NCBI GenBank assembly: GCA_015075175.1
Contig: JABTUV010000012.1
Location: forward strand, 62,001 to 126,000
From: a bacterium
Lineage (GTDB): Bacteria; Hinthialibacterota; Hinthialibacteria; H5-UNCL2
Length of the DNA: 64,000 bases
Direction: 5' to 3'
In this document: in pieces, positions 54,767 to 64,000 of the stretch
How the letters are laid out: every line of letters starts with the position of its first letter
How positions within the stretch are numbered: the first letter of the stretch is position 1
Notes under the pieces: model-generated
Database searches by the model: none
The model's input: only the letters and a program-made list of their open reading frames with translations
What the model was told of the DNA's origin: nothing
Program-made: the position numbers and the translations under genes

Positions 54767-56637
54767 GCCGATGGTCCGTAGCAGCGAATCTCGACCACTC
54801 GCGCGTGGTCGAGACCCCAGGTCGCCTCGGCGGTCAGACGCAGCTCGGCCGCGCATACCGCATCCATCGCGTGCACCCGGCGGCGCTGGTAGTTGTCGCG
54901 TTCCCCCGCCAACAACCTGGCGGCGCCGGTCGCATCGATCGATTCCAGCCGGTAGTGCCGGATGGTTTCCGGCTGGGGTCCCCAGTGCATTTCGGAACCG
55001 TAGAAGTCATACTGGTGCGACAGCGTCAGGGCGCGGTGCATTCCGGTATCGAAGACGATCTCGACGCGGCTGATCCGGACCGGCTGCGGCCACTGGAGGA
55101 CGATAGAGGCGGGCAGGCCGGCGGCGGGATCGCTCATCCAGCGATGCGTGCCCGGCTTCGTGGCGCCGGGTTTGACTCCATTGCGGCCGAAGACGGCGCG
55201 CGTTTCGCCGGAGAGAATGTTTTCCGGCGCGCCTTCGGGTTGGAAGCTGGAGGCGACGACGCGCGCGCGTCGCGCCAGATCCGCCTCGTCCCGATGCGCC
55301 ACGCCGGGAATAAAGCAGTCGTCGCGCACGAGCTGCTGCTGGACCGCGTGCAAGAGCGACGCGCGGCCCGCCATGTCGCGCGGCAGCACGCCCCGGGCGA
55401 TCCCCAGCGCGGCCGCCGTGCCCACGCCCTGCCCGACGACCGTACACGTCCCCATCACGCGCGTGGAAGACATGGCAATATGGGTCGTCGAGATGTTGCG
55501 CCCGGCCAGCATGAGGTTGTGCACGTTGGCGCTGACGCAGGCGCGCAACGGAATGCCGTACAGGTACGGGACGTACTCCTTCAAGGCGTTGGTTCCCGGA
55601 TGCCGGCGCCTGGCGTCGATGCCCTCGGGCGGATGCGTGTCCAGCGCCCAACCGCCGCAGGCGATGGCGTCGGAGAAATCCACCGCCTCCTCGATGTCCT
55701 GCTGCTTCATGCGATACTGGCCCACGAAGCGGCGGCTTTCGCGCTTGCCCGGAATCCAGCCGAACCACGTGAGCGCCCAGTTTTCGGCGCCGTGGTCGCC
55801 GCCGTTCTTGATGTGGTCCCAGACGCCCAGGAGAATGGCCACCAGTTCGTCCCGGATCATCTCGTTGTCCTTGATGGTGTCCAGCGTGCCGCCGTACTCG
55901 ATCCACCAGTATCCGAACTCCAAATTGCGGTGGGTCCTCTGATGGAGGTCCTCCTCCGTGAACTTGCGCGCGAAGGGGGGAGGGATGAAGCGGACGGGAT
56001 GACCCATGTCGCAGGCGGTGAAGAGGAGGGAGCTGCCGAGCCGCCAGTGATCGGCCTTTTCGAGCGCCTTGGATTCACCGAACTCCGAACGCGCTTCCCG
56101 GCCCTCGGTGAAGCGGGCGCCGGCTTCGACCCCGAGCCGTCCGTCGCCGGTGCAATCGACGAAGGTCCTCGCCGTGATGCGGAACGAATCTTCGGTGGAG
56201 GCGCGGGTGGCGTTGGCGGCCCTGATGACGCCATCGACCACCTCGGCGCCGTCCACCACCGTATTGAGCAACAGGCGAAGGTTGTTTTCGGCGCGGCACT
56301 TTTCGTAGAGGGTCAGGTCCCACATCTGGGCGCAGCGCTGGGGATTGCGCCAGGCGTTTTCCAGCCGGATTTCCTCCAGGATGCCGCCTTCCCGCGGTTC
56401 GACCTCCAGCGCAACGCCGCGCTTGCCGCAGACGTCGGCGCCCATGATGGGCAGGCGGATTTCGGAGGAGGCGTTGCCGCCCAGGACGGGACGATCCTGG
56501 CACAAGATTACGTCGGCGCCGCACCGCGCCGCCGCGAGCGCGCACGCCACGCCCGCCATGCCCCCTCCCGCCACGAGGATGTCGCAGTCGAGTTCCCGGT
56601 GCTGTTCCACTCCTGCTCTCGCGGTTGCAGCTGTCAT
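54763..56637 (-). CDS. FAD-dependent oxidoreductase with C-terminal discoidin-like domain
   Basis: The 624-residue product has a dinucleotide-binding start ([20 protein letters not shown]) and the PF12831-type blocks [66 protein letters not shown] and [20 protein letters not shown]. The last 150 residues ([40 protein letters not shown]) form an F5/8-type C (discoidin-like) domain. It shares most blocks with the gene at 58899. Substrate is unknown; carbohydrate oxidation is likely from context. ATG 56637 lies within an interspersed repeat and overlaps the dehydrogenase stop (ATGA). Confidence 0.85.
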   Translation of the reverse strand: MTAATARAGVEQHRELDCDILVAGGGMAGVACALAAARCGADVILCQDRPVLGGNASSEIRLPIMGADVCGKRGVALEVEPREGGILEEIRLENAWRNPQRCAQMWDLTLYEKCRAENNLRLLLNTVVDGAEVVDGVIRAANATRASTEDSFRITARTFVDCTGDGRLGVEAGARFTEGREARSEFGESKALEKADHWRLGSSLLFTACDMGHPVRFIPPPFARKFTEEDLHQRTHRNLEFGYWWIEYGGTLDTIKDNEMIRDELVAILLGVWDHIKNGGDHGAENWALTWFGWIPGKRESRRFVGQYRMKQQDIEEAVDFSDAIACGGWALDTHPPEGIDARRRHPGTNALKEYVPYLYGIPLRACVSANVHNLMLAGRNISTTHIAMSSTRVMGTCTVVGQGVGTAAALGIARGVLPRDMAGRASLLHAVQQQLVRDDCFIPGVAHRDEADLARRARVVASSFQPEGAPENILSGETRAVFGRNGVKPGATKPGTHRWMSDPAAGLPASIVLQWPQPVRISRVEIVFDTGMHRALTLSHQYDFYGSEMHWGPQPETIRHYRLESIDATGAARLLAGERDNYQRRRVHAMDAVCAAELRLTAEATWGLDHARVVEIRCYGPSA

Positions 56638-56711
56638 TGCGACCGAAGGGAGGAATCCTGCGACGTTTGCCGGGCGTGTGGGGGAAGATTTCTCCCTTCG
56701 GTCGAAATGAC
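56633..56711. repeat. Palindromic interspersed repeat, copy 1
   Basis: GTCATTGCGACCGAAGGGAG at the left and its near-complement (CTCCCTTCGGTCGAAATGAC) at the right frame a 39-nt centre. Related to copy 2 at 57891-57978. It forms the 3' end of the alcohol dehydrogenase gene and the first codons of the next gene. Confidence 0.8.
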
Positions 56712-57786
56712 AGCGACTTGCGGACTGACAGCGACTTGCGGACTGACAGCGACTTGCGGACTGACAGCGACTTGCACCTTGACGCTGGAGGGCCTCGGGT
56801 CGCTGGCGTACTGGAAGGCCGTCACGCTGTCTCAGACGGTAGGTATCGGCAATCAGCGGCAAGATTGATCTTACCTGACGCCAGAGCGCGATCGACCGCG
56901 GAAACATGTGGGCGTAACGGAAGATGGTCCTGATCTGGACCTCCTTGCTGTTGGCGTAGGCCAGGTCGATGCGAATCGGATGCACCGGCGAGCCGATGTT
57001 GACGATGCGGCCGCCGGGGCGCAGGGGATCGATCATCATCTCCGCGGCCTCGGGGCTGCCGCTGGCTTCAAAAAGGACGTCCGCGCCCCAGCCGTCGGTC
57101 AGGTCCATGACCACGTCGGTGAGGTTCTGCTTTTTCACGTTGACCGGAACGATGGGGCCGAGGCGGGCGACCAAGTCGAGTTTCTCCTGGCGCAGGTCGG
57201 CCAACACCACGCGGCTGCATCCGCCGGCCAGCGCGGCCAGGGTGGTGACGGTCCCAATCGTTCCCGCTCCGATCACGATGGCCAGGTCGCCAGGCACGAT
57301 CTCCGCCTTGGCGGCGGCGTGCATGCCGATGGCCATTGGTTCGACCATGGCGCCTTCGGCATAGCTGACCTGGTCGGGCAGTTTGAAGGTGAGCGACGCC
57401 GGATGCACGACCGACGCGCGCAAGACGCCGTGCACCGGCGGCGTGGCCCAGAAACGCACCGCCGGGTCCAGGTTGTACATGCCCAGCCGCGAGGCGCGGC
57501 TGCCCGCGTCGGGCACCCCCGGTTCCATGCAGACCCGGTCGCCCACCGCCAGATGTCTGACGTTCCCGCCGACTTCCATCACGGTTCCCGAGGCTTCATG
57601 TCCGAGTACCATCGGCTCCCGCACCACGAAGGGTCCGATCCGGCCGTCGGTGTAATAATGCACGTCGCTGGCGCAAATGCCAACCGTGTGGATGCTCACG
57701 CGCACGTCGTCGGGTCCCATCACTTCCGGGATGTCGATCTCGCGCAACGAGAGCACGCCTTTTTCTTCCAGAACCAACGCCCGCAT
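56634..57786 (-). CDS. Zinc-type alcohol (polyol) dehydrogenase, one frame change near 56838
   Basis: An MDR-family dehydrogenase like sorbitol/xylitol dehydrogenase. Catalytic zinc ligands are in [30 protein letters not shown] and MVEPMAIG; the cofactor motif is [16 protein letters not shown]. The four structural-zinc cysteines are missing ([20 protein letters not shown]). Near 56838 the frame changes to [18 protein letters not shown], the normal end. It then extends through VAVSPQ repeats and a palindromic repeat to a TGA overlapping the next ATG. ATG 57786 follows AGGAGGG. It would oxidise a polyol or sugar acid in the cluster. Confidence 0.83.
56708..56776. repeat. Tandem 18-bp repeat, 3.8 copies
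   Basis: TGACAGCGACTTGCGGAC repeats at 56708, 56726, 56744 and (partial) 56762. In the dehydrogenase frame it encodes the hexapeptide VAVSPQ three times, as a C-terminal extension. Confidence 0.9.
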
Positions 57787-57890
57787 CATCCCTCCTAGAG
57801 ACCGCCACTCGTGCTCGTGCGCGTAATCGTAATTCGTGCTGGTGCTCGCCATCGACAGTCGATTAGGGGCACCAACCAAATCAGGCCGCT

Positions 57891-57978
57891 GTCATTTCGA
57901 CCGAAGGGAGAAATCTCTCCCCGCACATCCGGCACGCCCGGCACAGATCCCAGGATTTCTCCCTTCGGTCGAAATGAC
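57891..57978. repeat. Palindromic interspersed repeat, copy 2
   Basis: GTCATTTCGACCGAAGGGAG at the left and CTCCCTTCGGTCGAAATGAC at the right are perfect complements; the centre is GC-rich. It lies between the SDR gene and the alcohol dehydrogenase gene. Confidence 0.85.
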
Positions 57979-58064
57979 AGCTGCAACTACGAGCGCAAAA
58001 AACCCATCGCCTCTTCAACACGACGCCAGGCCGCGGCGTAATCGTAATCGAATACGGGCACGAA

Positions 58065-58856
<792 letters not shown>

Positions 58857-58898
58857 GCACGTAACTCCCGGTGCGCGGTGCGCACCCTACGTGTCCGC

Positions 58899-60797
58899 TT
58901 ATCGCAGTTCGCTGCCGCCGGCCTTTTCATAGACGCGGACTTCGACGATCCTCGCGTGGTCGATCCCGTTGGTGGCGTGCACGACCACGCGCAAGGCATC
59001 GACCGGCTTGGCGTCGTCCAGAACGTGCACCCGCCGCCGCTGGTAGTTCCCGCGCACTTCGCAGAGCGCCGTCCAGACGCCGTTGCGTTCCCCTTCCAGG
59101 GTATAGTCGCGCACCGTTTCGGGTTGGGGCCGTCCCCAGATCATCTTGGCCTGGAGCGAGTCCTGGTGCGTCAGGGTCAACATGCGGTGCATGCCGGTAT
59201 CGAAGACGAGCTGGACTTCCGCGGGCCGGACGGGACGCTCCCAGCGCAGCTCCAGCCACGCCGGCAAGGGCCGAAGAGGGTCCGACATCCAGCGATGCGT
59301 GCCGGGACGGGCGCGCTCCGGCGGCGCTCCGCGCTCTCCGTGGACCGAGCGAGTCTGGCCGGTAACAACGTTGGCGGCGGGACCGTCCGCCTGCCAGCTG
59401 GAGGCGCAGAGGCTCGCCTGGCGCGCGCGGTCGCGCGGCGACTCGTTGACGACGCAGATGAGATAGGCGTCGTCCCGCAACAGCTGCTGTTGAATGCGCC
59501 GCAGGGCGTCCGCGTCCCCGCACAGTTGCGAAGGCAAAAGACCCCGATGCACGGCGCAGGCCGCCGCCGTCCCGACTCCCTGCCCCACCACGCTGCACGT
59601 GCCCATCAGGCGAATGGCGGCGAAGGCCAGATGCGAGGCCGAGATGTTGCGCCCCGCGAACATCAGGTTGTCCACGTCGCGCGACACGCAACAACGCAGC
59701 GGGATGCTGTACAGGTGGGGCGTGACGTGCAGGATTCCGGGATGCTCGTCGGGCGCGTCGATGCCCTTCGGCGGATGATCGTCGATCGACCAGCCGCCGT
59801 AAGCAATCGCGTCCGGGAAGGCGGCGGACGTTACGATCTCGTCCTGGGTGAGGGTATGCTGGCCGACGAACCGGCGGCTCTCGCGCTTGCCGGGAAGAAA
59901 CCCGAACCACTCCAGGGCCCAGTTCTCCGCGCCGTGATCGCCGCCGTTCTTGATGTGGTCCCAGACGCCCAGCACGATGGCCAAGAGTTCATCGCGGATC
60001 GTCGCGTTGTCCTTGATTACGTCCAGGTGTCCGCCCCACTCGATCCACCAGTAGCCGAACTCCAGGCCGCAGAAACCGTATTCGCCCAGGTCGGAGGGGC
60101 CGGTGGCATGGGGTCGCAGGCGCAGGTCCTCTTCGGTGAACTTGCGCGCCCAGGCGGGGGGCGTGAAGGCCATGGGCCGGTCGTGTCGGCGCGCCTGAAA
60201 GAGCAGGCTGGAGCCTTGTCCATAGCTGTCGGCGTGAGCGCCGGCGAGGCTCTCGCCGTACTCGTGGCGGGATTCGCGACCGCGGCGAAAGGACGCACCC
60301 GCCTCCAGGGCCAGTCGTCCGTCGCCGGTACAGTCCACAAACACGCGGGCCGCGATGCGAAAATGATCCTCGGTGGACTCACGCCGGGCCAGCGCGTGCG
60401 TGACGAGCCGGCCGCTCTTCTCCACTCCCGTCACGGTGGTATTGAGAAGCAACGTGAGGCGCGGTTCGCGGCGGCAGAGGTCGTAGAGCACGAGGTCCAG
60501 CATGGAAGCGGAACGCTGGGGATTGGAAACGCACGTTTCCAGGCGGATTTCCTCCAGGATGCCGCCTTCGCGCGCCTCCACCGCCAGTGGCGCGCCCCGG
60601 CGGCCGTGCGCCTCCGCGCCGAGGATGTGCATACGCACTTCGCTGGAGGCGTTGCCTCCGAGCACGGGGCGGTCTTGGCACAGGATCACGTTCGCCCCGT
60701 TGCGCGCCGCTGCCAAGGCGCACGACACGCCCGCCATTCCGCCCCCCGCTACCAGCACGTCGCAAGACAGCTCGCGGTCGGTCGCACTCGAAAGCAT
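58899..60797 (-). CDS. FAD-dependent oxidoreductase with C-terminal discoidin-like domain (paralogue)
   Basis: The 632-residue product is a paralogue of the protein encoded at 54763, with the same blocks: [71 protein letters not shown] and NLMFAGRNISASHLAFAAIR, and a C-terminal domain ([38 protein letters not shown]). It is the first gene of the leftward cluster, 353 bp from the divergent regulator gene. Two copies in one operon suggest a two-subunit enzyme or two related substrates. ATG 60797 follows GGTTCCAGGGAAC. Confidence 0.85.
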   Translation of the reverse strand: MLSSATDRELSCDVLVAGGGMAGVSCALAAARNGANVILCQDRPVLGGNASSEVRMHILGAEAHGRRGAPLAVEAREGGILEEIRLETCVSNPQRSASMLDLVLYDLCRREPRLTLLLNTTVTGVEKSGRLVTHALARRESTEDHFRIAARVFVDCTGDGRLALEAGASFRRGRESRHEYGESLAGAHADSYGQGSSLLFQARRHDRPMAFTPPAWARKFTEEDLRLRPHATGPSDLGEYGFCGLEFGYWWIEWGGHLDVIKDNATIRDELLAIVLGVWDHIKNGGDHGAENWALEWFGFLPGKRESRRFVGQHTLTQDEIVTSAAFPDAIAYGGWSIDDHPPKGIDAPDEHPGILHVTPHLYSIPLRCCVSRDVDNLMFAGRNISASHLAFAAIRLMGTCSVVGQGVGTAAACAVHRGLLPSQLCGDADALRRIQQQLLRDDAYLICVVNESPRDRARQASLCASSWQADGPAANVVTGQTRSVHGERGAPPERARPGTHRWMSDPLRPLPAWLELRWERPVRPAEVQLVFDTGMHRMLTLTHQDSLQAKMIWGRPQPETVRDYTLEGERNGVWTALCEVRGNYQRRRVHVLDDAKPVDALRVVVHATNGIDHARIVEVRVYEKAGGSELR

Positions 60798-61150
60798 GTT
60801 CCCTGGAACCTTACTTGGTAACCTGAATCAACCGGGATTGAACCAGCCGTAGGATTTGTGTATCCCTATCAACAACTGTTACCCGACCGGAGGTCGTCTG
60901 TCAAGTCCATGTTGCAGGTCCTTGCCATGAAATCCACCTCAAGGGGATCCAACTAGAAAACATAATTCCTTTGATTACAGTCATTTATGAATGACTTCGG
61001 ACTCCTTTGAGGGGCCTTGGGAGATCGCCGGGACCGCTTGCGGAAACCCATTAAATTGGATTTTTTGGGATATACCTATTCCCGTCATTGACATCCGGCC
61101 AGCTTTTGCGTGTAATACCTGCCAGCGTGCCAGGAGGGGAGAGGTTGAAC
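60798..61150. promoter_or_regulatory. Divergent control region 2 (collinear with region 1)
   Basis: Blocks TTGTGTATCCCTAT (60856), TGTCAAG (60899), TTACAGTCATTTATGAATGAC (60975) and AATTGGATTTTTTGGGATA followed by TACCTATT (61054-61080) match those of 52781-52997 in order and spacing. The region separates the leftward FAD/SDR/dehydrogenase/symporter cluster from the rightward GntR/LacI-type regulator gene, so it is a good candidate for operator sites of that regulator. Confidence 0.65.
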
Positions 61151-62317
61151 ATGTCGTCCGTCGGAGGAGTCCGGCCCAGACCGAGCGCCGCGGGCCTGCG
61201 CGAGCATCTCACCGTCGCCCTGCGCGAGAATCTGATTCCGGTAGGCGGGCGGCTGCCGACCGAGAAGGCGCTGATGGACCAGTTTTCCCTGTCGCGCACC
61301 ACGGTGCGCAAGGTGCTGCGCGACTTGGAGATGGAGGGGTTGATCGAGCGGCAGCAGGGGCGCGGCACCTTTCGCACCGCGGGACGCCGCCGCGCCGGCC
61401 GCCTCTGGCTGACCGGCGTCTGGTTCAATTGGCTGGGCGGGCCGCACTGGGGTCCCATGATCGAGGGCATCCGCGACGAGATGGCCCACGCGCGCTACCA
61501 TTGCGTTTTCGAGGTCGGCGGGTTGAACGCCGGCGACGAGGATCGCGGCATCGCCTCGCTCGTGCGCAAGGACCTGGACGGCTTCATCGTTGCGCCCTCC
61601 TCCAATCCCGACGACGACCACGCCCCCTTGATCGAGCTGATCGAGCGCCGCGTTCCGCTGGTGCTGATCGAGCGCGCCCTGCCGGGTTACGACGTCGATC
61701 TCGTGACCACCTACCACGAGTTGGGCGCCGAAGAGTGCGTGAGTTTTCTCTTTGAGATGGGCCATCGCCGGATCGCCTACTTCGGCATCGAGGGTCTGCG
61801 GGCCCGGGATGGGCGACTGGTCGGTTACACCACCGCCATGGCCCGCCACGACCTGCGGTTCGATCCCGAGTGGATCAAAGTGCACCCGCGCGTGACGCTT
61901 TCGGGCGCGCCTAACCTCGACGAAGAGCAGTGGATTACTACCGTGGCGGGAACGCGCGTCGAGCGGAGTTTATGCCGGCGGTCCGTGCGGGAACTGATCT
62001 CTTTGCCCGCGGAGCGAAGGCCGACGGCGGTTTTCGCCATCAACACGACGCTGGCGGAGTTCCTGATCGAGGAGCTCTCGCAGCACGGCCTGCGCGTGCC
62101 CGAGGATCTGTCCGTGGTCGCCTTCGGAGAGGCCGGCCATCCGGAACGGCACGAGCCGGAGTCCCAATTGACGACCTACGCGCAGCCCAACTACGCGCTG
62201 GGCCAGCAGGCGGCCCGACTCCTGATCCAACGCATGGACGCGCCCGCCGAGCCGCGCCGGACGGTGCTCTTGCAGGGCCGACTGCACGTGGGCGCCTCGA
62301 CCCGCCCCATTGCCTGA
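61151..62317 (+). CDS. GntR-type DNA-binding domain fused to LacI/periplasmic-binding effector domain
   Basis: A transcriptional regulator of the AraR-like class. The N-terminal about 75 residues are a GntR winged helix (GLREHLTVALRENLIPVGGR; LPTEKALMDQFSLSRTTVRK; EGLIERQQGRGTF). From about residue 85 on it is a sugar-binding LacI-type domain (GFIVAPSSNPDD, PLVLIERALPGYDVDLV, EMGHRRIAYFGI, TAVFAINTTLAEFLIEELSQ, RVPEDLSVVAFGE, TTYAQPNYALGQQAARLL). It should sense a sugar and repress the neighbouring cluster. ATG 61151 has GGGGAGAGG 7 nt upstream; a longer frame from 61088 is less likely. Confidence 0.9.
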   Translation: MSSVGGVRPRPSAAGLREHLTVALRENLIPVGGRLPTEKALMDQFSLSRTTVRKVLRDLEMEGLIERQQGRGTFRTAGRRRAGRLWLTGVWFNWLGGPHWGPMIEGIRDEMAHARYHCVFEVGGLNAGDEDRGIASLVRKDLDGFIVAPSSNPDDDHAPLIELIERRVPLVLIERALPGYDVDLVTTYHELGAEECVSFLFEMGHRRIAYFGIEGLRARDGRLVGYTTAMARHDLRFDPEWIKVHPRVTLSGAPNLDEEQWITTVAGTRVERSLCRRSVRELISLPAERRPTAVFAINTTLAEFLIEELSQHGLRVPEDLSVVAFGEAGHPERHEPESQLTTYAQPNYALGQQAARLLIQRMDAPAEPRRTVLLQGRLHVGASTRPIA

Positions 62318-62351
62318 GGCCGTCCCGCAACGCGCACCGGGAGGAAACGCA

Positions 62352-63785
62352 TTGAGCGAGGATCGCCACAAGCTCGTATCCAGGGATGCCCCCGCAAGTC
62401 TGACCCTGCATCGGAATCTGCCGCTGGAAAACGCCTGCGACGTGGTGGTCTGCGGCGGAGGACCGTCGGGCCTGGGCGCCGCGCTGGCGGCGCGGCGCGG
62501 CGCTCTCTCGGTGCTCTTGGTGGAAGGTCAGGGGCAGTTGGGCGGCATGAGTACCTCCGGCCTGGTAGCCCAATGGTTGGGCGGCCGCAGCGACGACACC
62601 CGCCGCTGGGTCGTCGGCGGCGTCTTTCGCCGGCTCGCGCTTGGCGCCGCCGAGCATGGCTGCGCGGTCATTCCCACGACCAACCCAAACGAGAAATACC
62701 AGGTGCACGGCTGGCACAAGGGCCAGAACGAAGCGGGCATTCCGCTTGATCCCTTTACCCTGGCGGGATACCTCGACGACGTGGTGGATGAGGCGGGCAT
62801 CGACGTGCTGCTGCACACGCAGGCGGTGGACGTATGCGTGGAAGACGGTCGCATCACGCACGTGATCCTCTTCAACAAGAGCGGCCTCTTCGCGGTTCCC
62901 ACTCGCGCAGTCGTCGATGCCACCGGCGACGCCGACGTAGCCGCGCGCAGCGGTTGCGAGTTCGTCAAGGGGCGCCCCGAGGACGGGCTGATGACGCCGG
63001 TCACGTTGCAGTTTCACGTCGACAACGTGGACCAGGACGCGCTCTCGGAGTACATCCACAAGCACGACAGCCCGCGGTTTCGCGAGCTGGTGGCGGAGTT
63101 GCGCGCGGCGGGAGAGTGGCCTTTTGACTATGAAATCTTCATCTCCGTGCAGCTCCTGGAGAAGGGCGTGATGATGATCAACACGCCGCGGCTGGTCGGC
63201 ATCGACGGCACGGACGGCCGGTCGGTGACCGAGGGCATGATCCGCGGGCGGCGGGAGATTTACCGGCTGTTGGAGATTGCGCACAAGCATTTTCCGGGCT
63301 TCGCCCACGCGCGCCTCAAGGCCATCGCGCCCTGTCTGGGCGTGCGCGAGACGCGGCGCATCGTGGCCGACACCATGCTGACCGTCGACGACCTGCGGCA
63401 GGGGACAAGGTTCGAAGACACGATCGGCTACTCCGCCTACGGTTGGGATCTGCCCGATCCCAAGCGGCCCAGCTACCAGCCGATGTGGGAAGGCGTCGCC
63501 GCGCCCGTCCACAAGGTCAAGAAGAAGCCGGTCACGCCCATACCCTATCGGATCATGTTGCCGCAGCCGGTGCGCAACCTGATCTGTCCGGGGCGAGCCG
63601 TCAGCGTGGAGCGCGACGCGCTGGGGCCGCTGCGCGTGATGGCGCCGTGTTTCGCCATGGGCGAGGCGGCAGGACAAGCCTCTCAACAAGTCATACGCGA
63701 GGGCGTGGACTACCGCGACCTGGACGTGAGCCGCCTGCGCGAGGAGCTGAGAGAACACGACGCAATCGTGGATTGGGAAAATTAG
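62352..63785 (+). CDS. FAD-dependent oxidoreductase (PF12831 type)
   Basis: A 477-residue FAD protein of a group different from the two leftward ones: DVVVCGGGPSGLGAALAARR, GQLGGMSTSGLVAQWLGG, AVVDATGDADVAARSGCEFV, EKGVMMINTPRLVGIDGTDG, ACLGVRETRRI-type block (APCLGVRETRRIVAD) and a C-terminal AVSVERDALGPLRVMAPCFA. It lacks the extra C-terminal domain. TTG 62352 is chosen because GGGAGG lies 7 nt upstream. The TAG stop lies inside the left arm of a REP-like palindrome. It follows the regulator by 35 nt and so is probably co-regulated. Confidence 0.85.
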   Translation: MSEDRHKLVSRDAPASLTLHRNLPLENACDVVVCGGGPSGLGAALAARRGALSVLLVEGQGQLGGMSTSGLVAQWLGGRSDDTRRWVVGGVFRRLALGAAEHGCAVIPTTNPNEKYQVHGWHKGQNEAGIPLDPFTLAGYLDDVVDEAGIDVLLHTQAVDVCVEDGRITHVILFNKSGLFAVPTRAVVDATGDADVAARSGCEFVKGRPEDGLMTPVTLQFHVDNVDQDALSEYIHKHDSPRFRELVAELRAAGEWPFDYEIFISVQLLEKGVMMINTPRLVGIDGTDGRSVTEGMIRGRREIYRLLEIAHKHFPGFAHARLKAIAPCLGVRETRRIVADTMLTVDDLRQGTRFEDTIGYSAYGWDLPDPKRPSYQPMWEGVAAPVHKVKKKPVTPIPYRIMLPQPVRNLICPGRAVSVERDALGPLRVMAPCFAMGEAAGQASQQVIREGVDYRDLDVSRLREELREHDAIVDWEN

Positions 63786-63864
63786 GGTCAGCGCCTATTT
63801 TTGCCTATGAACGTGTCGAGGCTCGCAACTCTTGCTGCAAAAACAGGCGCTGACCCTAATTTTC
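63777..63864. repeat. REP-like palindrome, 28-bp arms with one mismatch
   Basis: Arms 63777-63804 and 63837-63864 share the core AGGGTCAGCGCCTATTTTT with the element at 4031-4115. The spacer is 32 nt. The left arm includes the stop codon of the preceding gene (TAG 63783-63785). Confidence 0.85.
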
Positions 63865-63875
63865 ATGGAGCGACG

Positions 63876-64000
63876 ATGCAACCGACTGACGTTTCGACTC
63901 GTCCCACCTCAGCCGAGTTGTGCTGGCAGGCCATCGGCCACGTGGCGCCGCCGCGGCTGCCCTGGACGCTGTACCTCAGCGACCCCATCCAGGCGCAACT
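63876..64000 (+). CDS. Uroporphyrinogen-decarboxylase-like protein, 3' end outside window
   Basis: From ATG 63876 the product reads TSAELCWQAIGHVAPPRLPW then TLYLSDPIQAQL to the window edge. The pattern (a helix, then a short segment ending in RxPW followed by a strand) resembles the start of uroporphyrinogen decarboxylase / methyltransferase MtaA-type proteins, which often occur in sugar or methylated-compound clusters of these phyla. GGAG lies 5 nt upstream. Only 41 residues are visible. Confidence 0.45.
   Translation, partial: MQPTDVSTRPTSAELCWQAIGHVAPPRLPWTLYLSDPIQAQ

Noticed and set aside
54763-57879. A natural fusion of the alcohol dehydrogenase and FAD oxidoreductase in one 1038-codon frame
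   Set aside because: The dehydrogenase part loses its normal end near 56838, while a different frame gives the expected C-terminus and a stop overlapping an ATG. The apparent fusion comes from a frame change within repeat DNA.

Overview
The window is GC-rich bacterial DNA from an environmental, probably uncultured organism. No rRNA or other firm taxonomic marker is present. The class of pseudopilin, the secreted beta-helix proteins, the FAD-dependent oxidoreductases with C-terminal sugar-binding-like domains and a DUF1580-like small protein all recall Planctomycetota and neighbouring lineages (Lentisphaerota, Hydrogenedentota, Sumerlaeota). That placement is inference.

Layout. 1-24,131 is core chromosome: a UvrD/PcrA helicase cut by the window edge, a two-gene ABC exporter, a TPR lipid/membrane-anchored protein, pdxA, a beta-lactamase-fold hydrolase, an aroC-aroB operon, leuC with a ClpP-like protease, an AAA ATPase/partner pair that looks like a defence module coupled to an alginate lyase, a GAF/HD-GYP phosphodiesterase, a radical SAM protein, a broken phosphoesterase, a 5'-nucleotidase, zapA- and zapB-like division genes and pheT. 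24,289-46,900 is an accessory island. It starts at a tRNA-Gly gene followed by a tyrosine recombinase, then carries phage remnants (DUF1580-like protein, major capsid fragment, ORF6N protein), a type III restriction-modification locus (res, mod) that also holds a TcmP/three-Cys-motif pair, an AbiTii-like mini-protein and a trypsin-like protease, and finally a decayed type I (MYXAN-subtype) CRISPR-cas locus with fused Cas4-Cas1 and Cas2 but no cas3 and no array. 46,900-64,000 returns to metabolism: two secreted beta-helix proteins, a pseudopilin, and a sugar or uronate utilisation cluster (symporter, two paralogous FAD oxidoreductases, zinc alcohol dehydrogenase, SDR) running leftward, with a GntR/LacI-type regulator, a third FAD oxidoreductase and a uroporphyrinogen-decarboxylase-like gene running rightward.

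Two themes stand out. First, many genes carry single-base frameshifts, mostly apparent deletions, so some broken genes may be assembly errors rather than real decay; this affects every pseudogene call here. Second, non-coding structure is unusually rich: an IVS-like element carrying a four-helix-bundle gene inside the type III mod gene, an island-limited family of GTGACA-N3-TGTCAC palindromes, two collinear control regions ahead of two leftward operons, and several classes of interspersed palindromic repeats.
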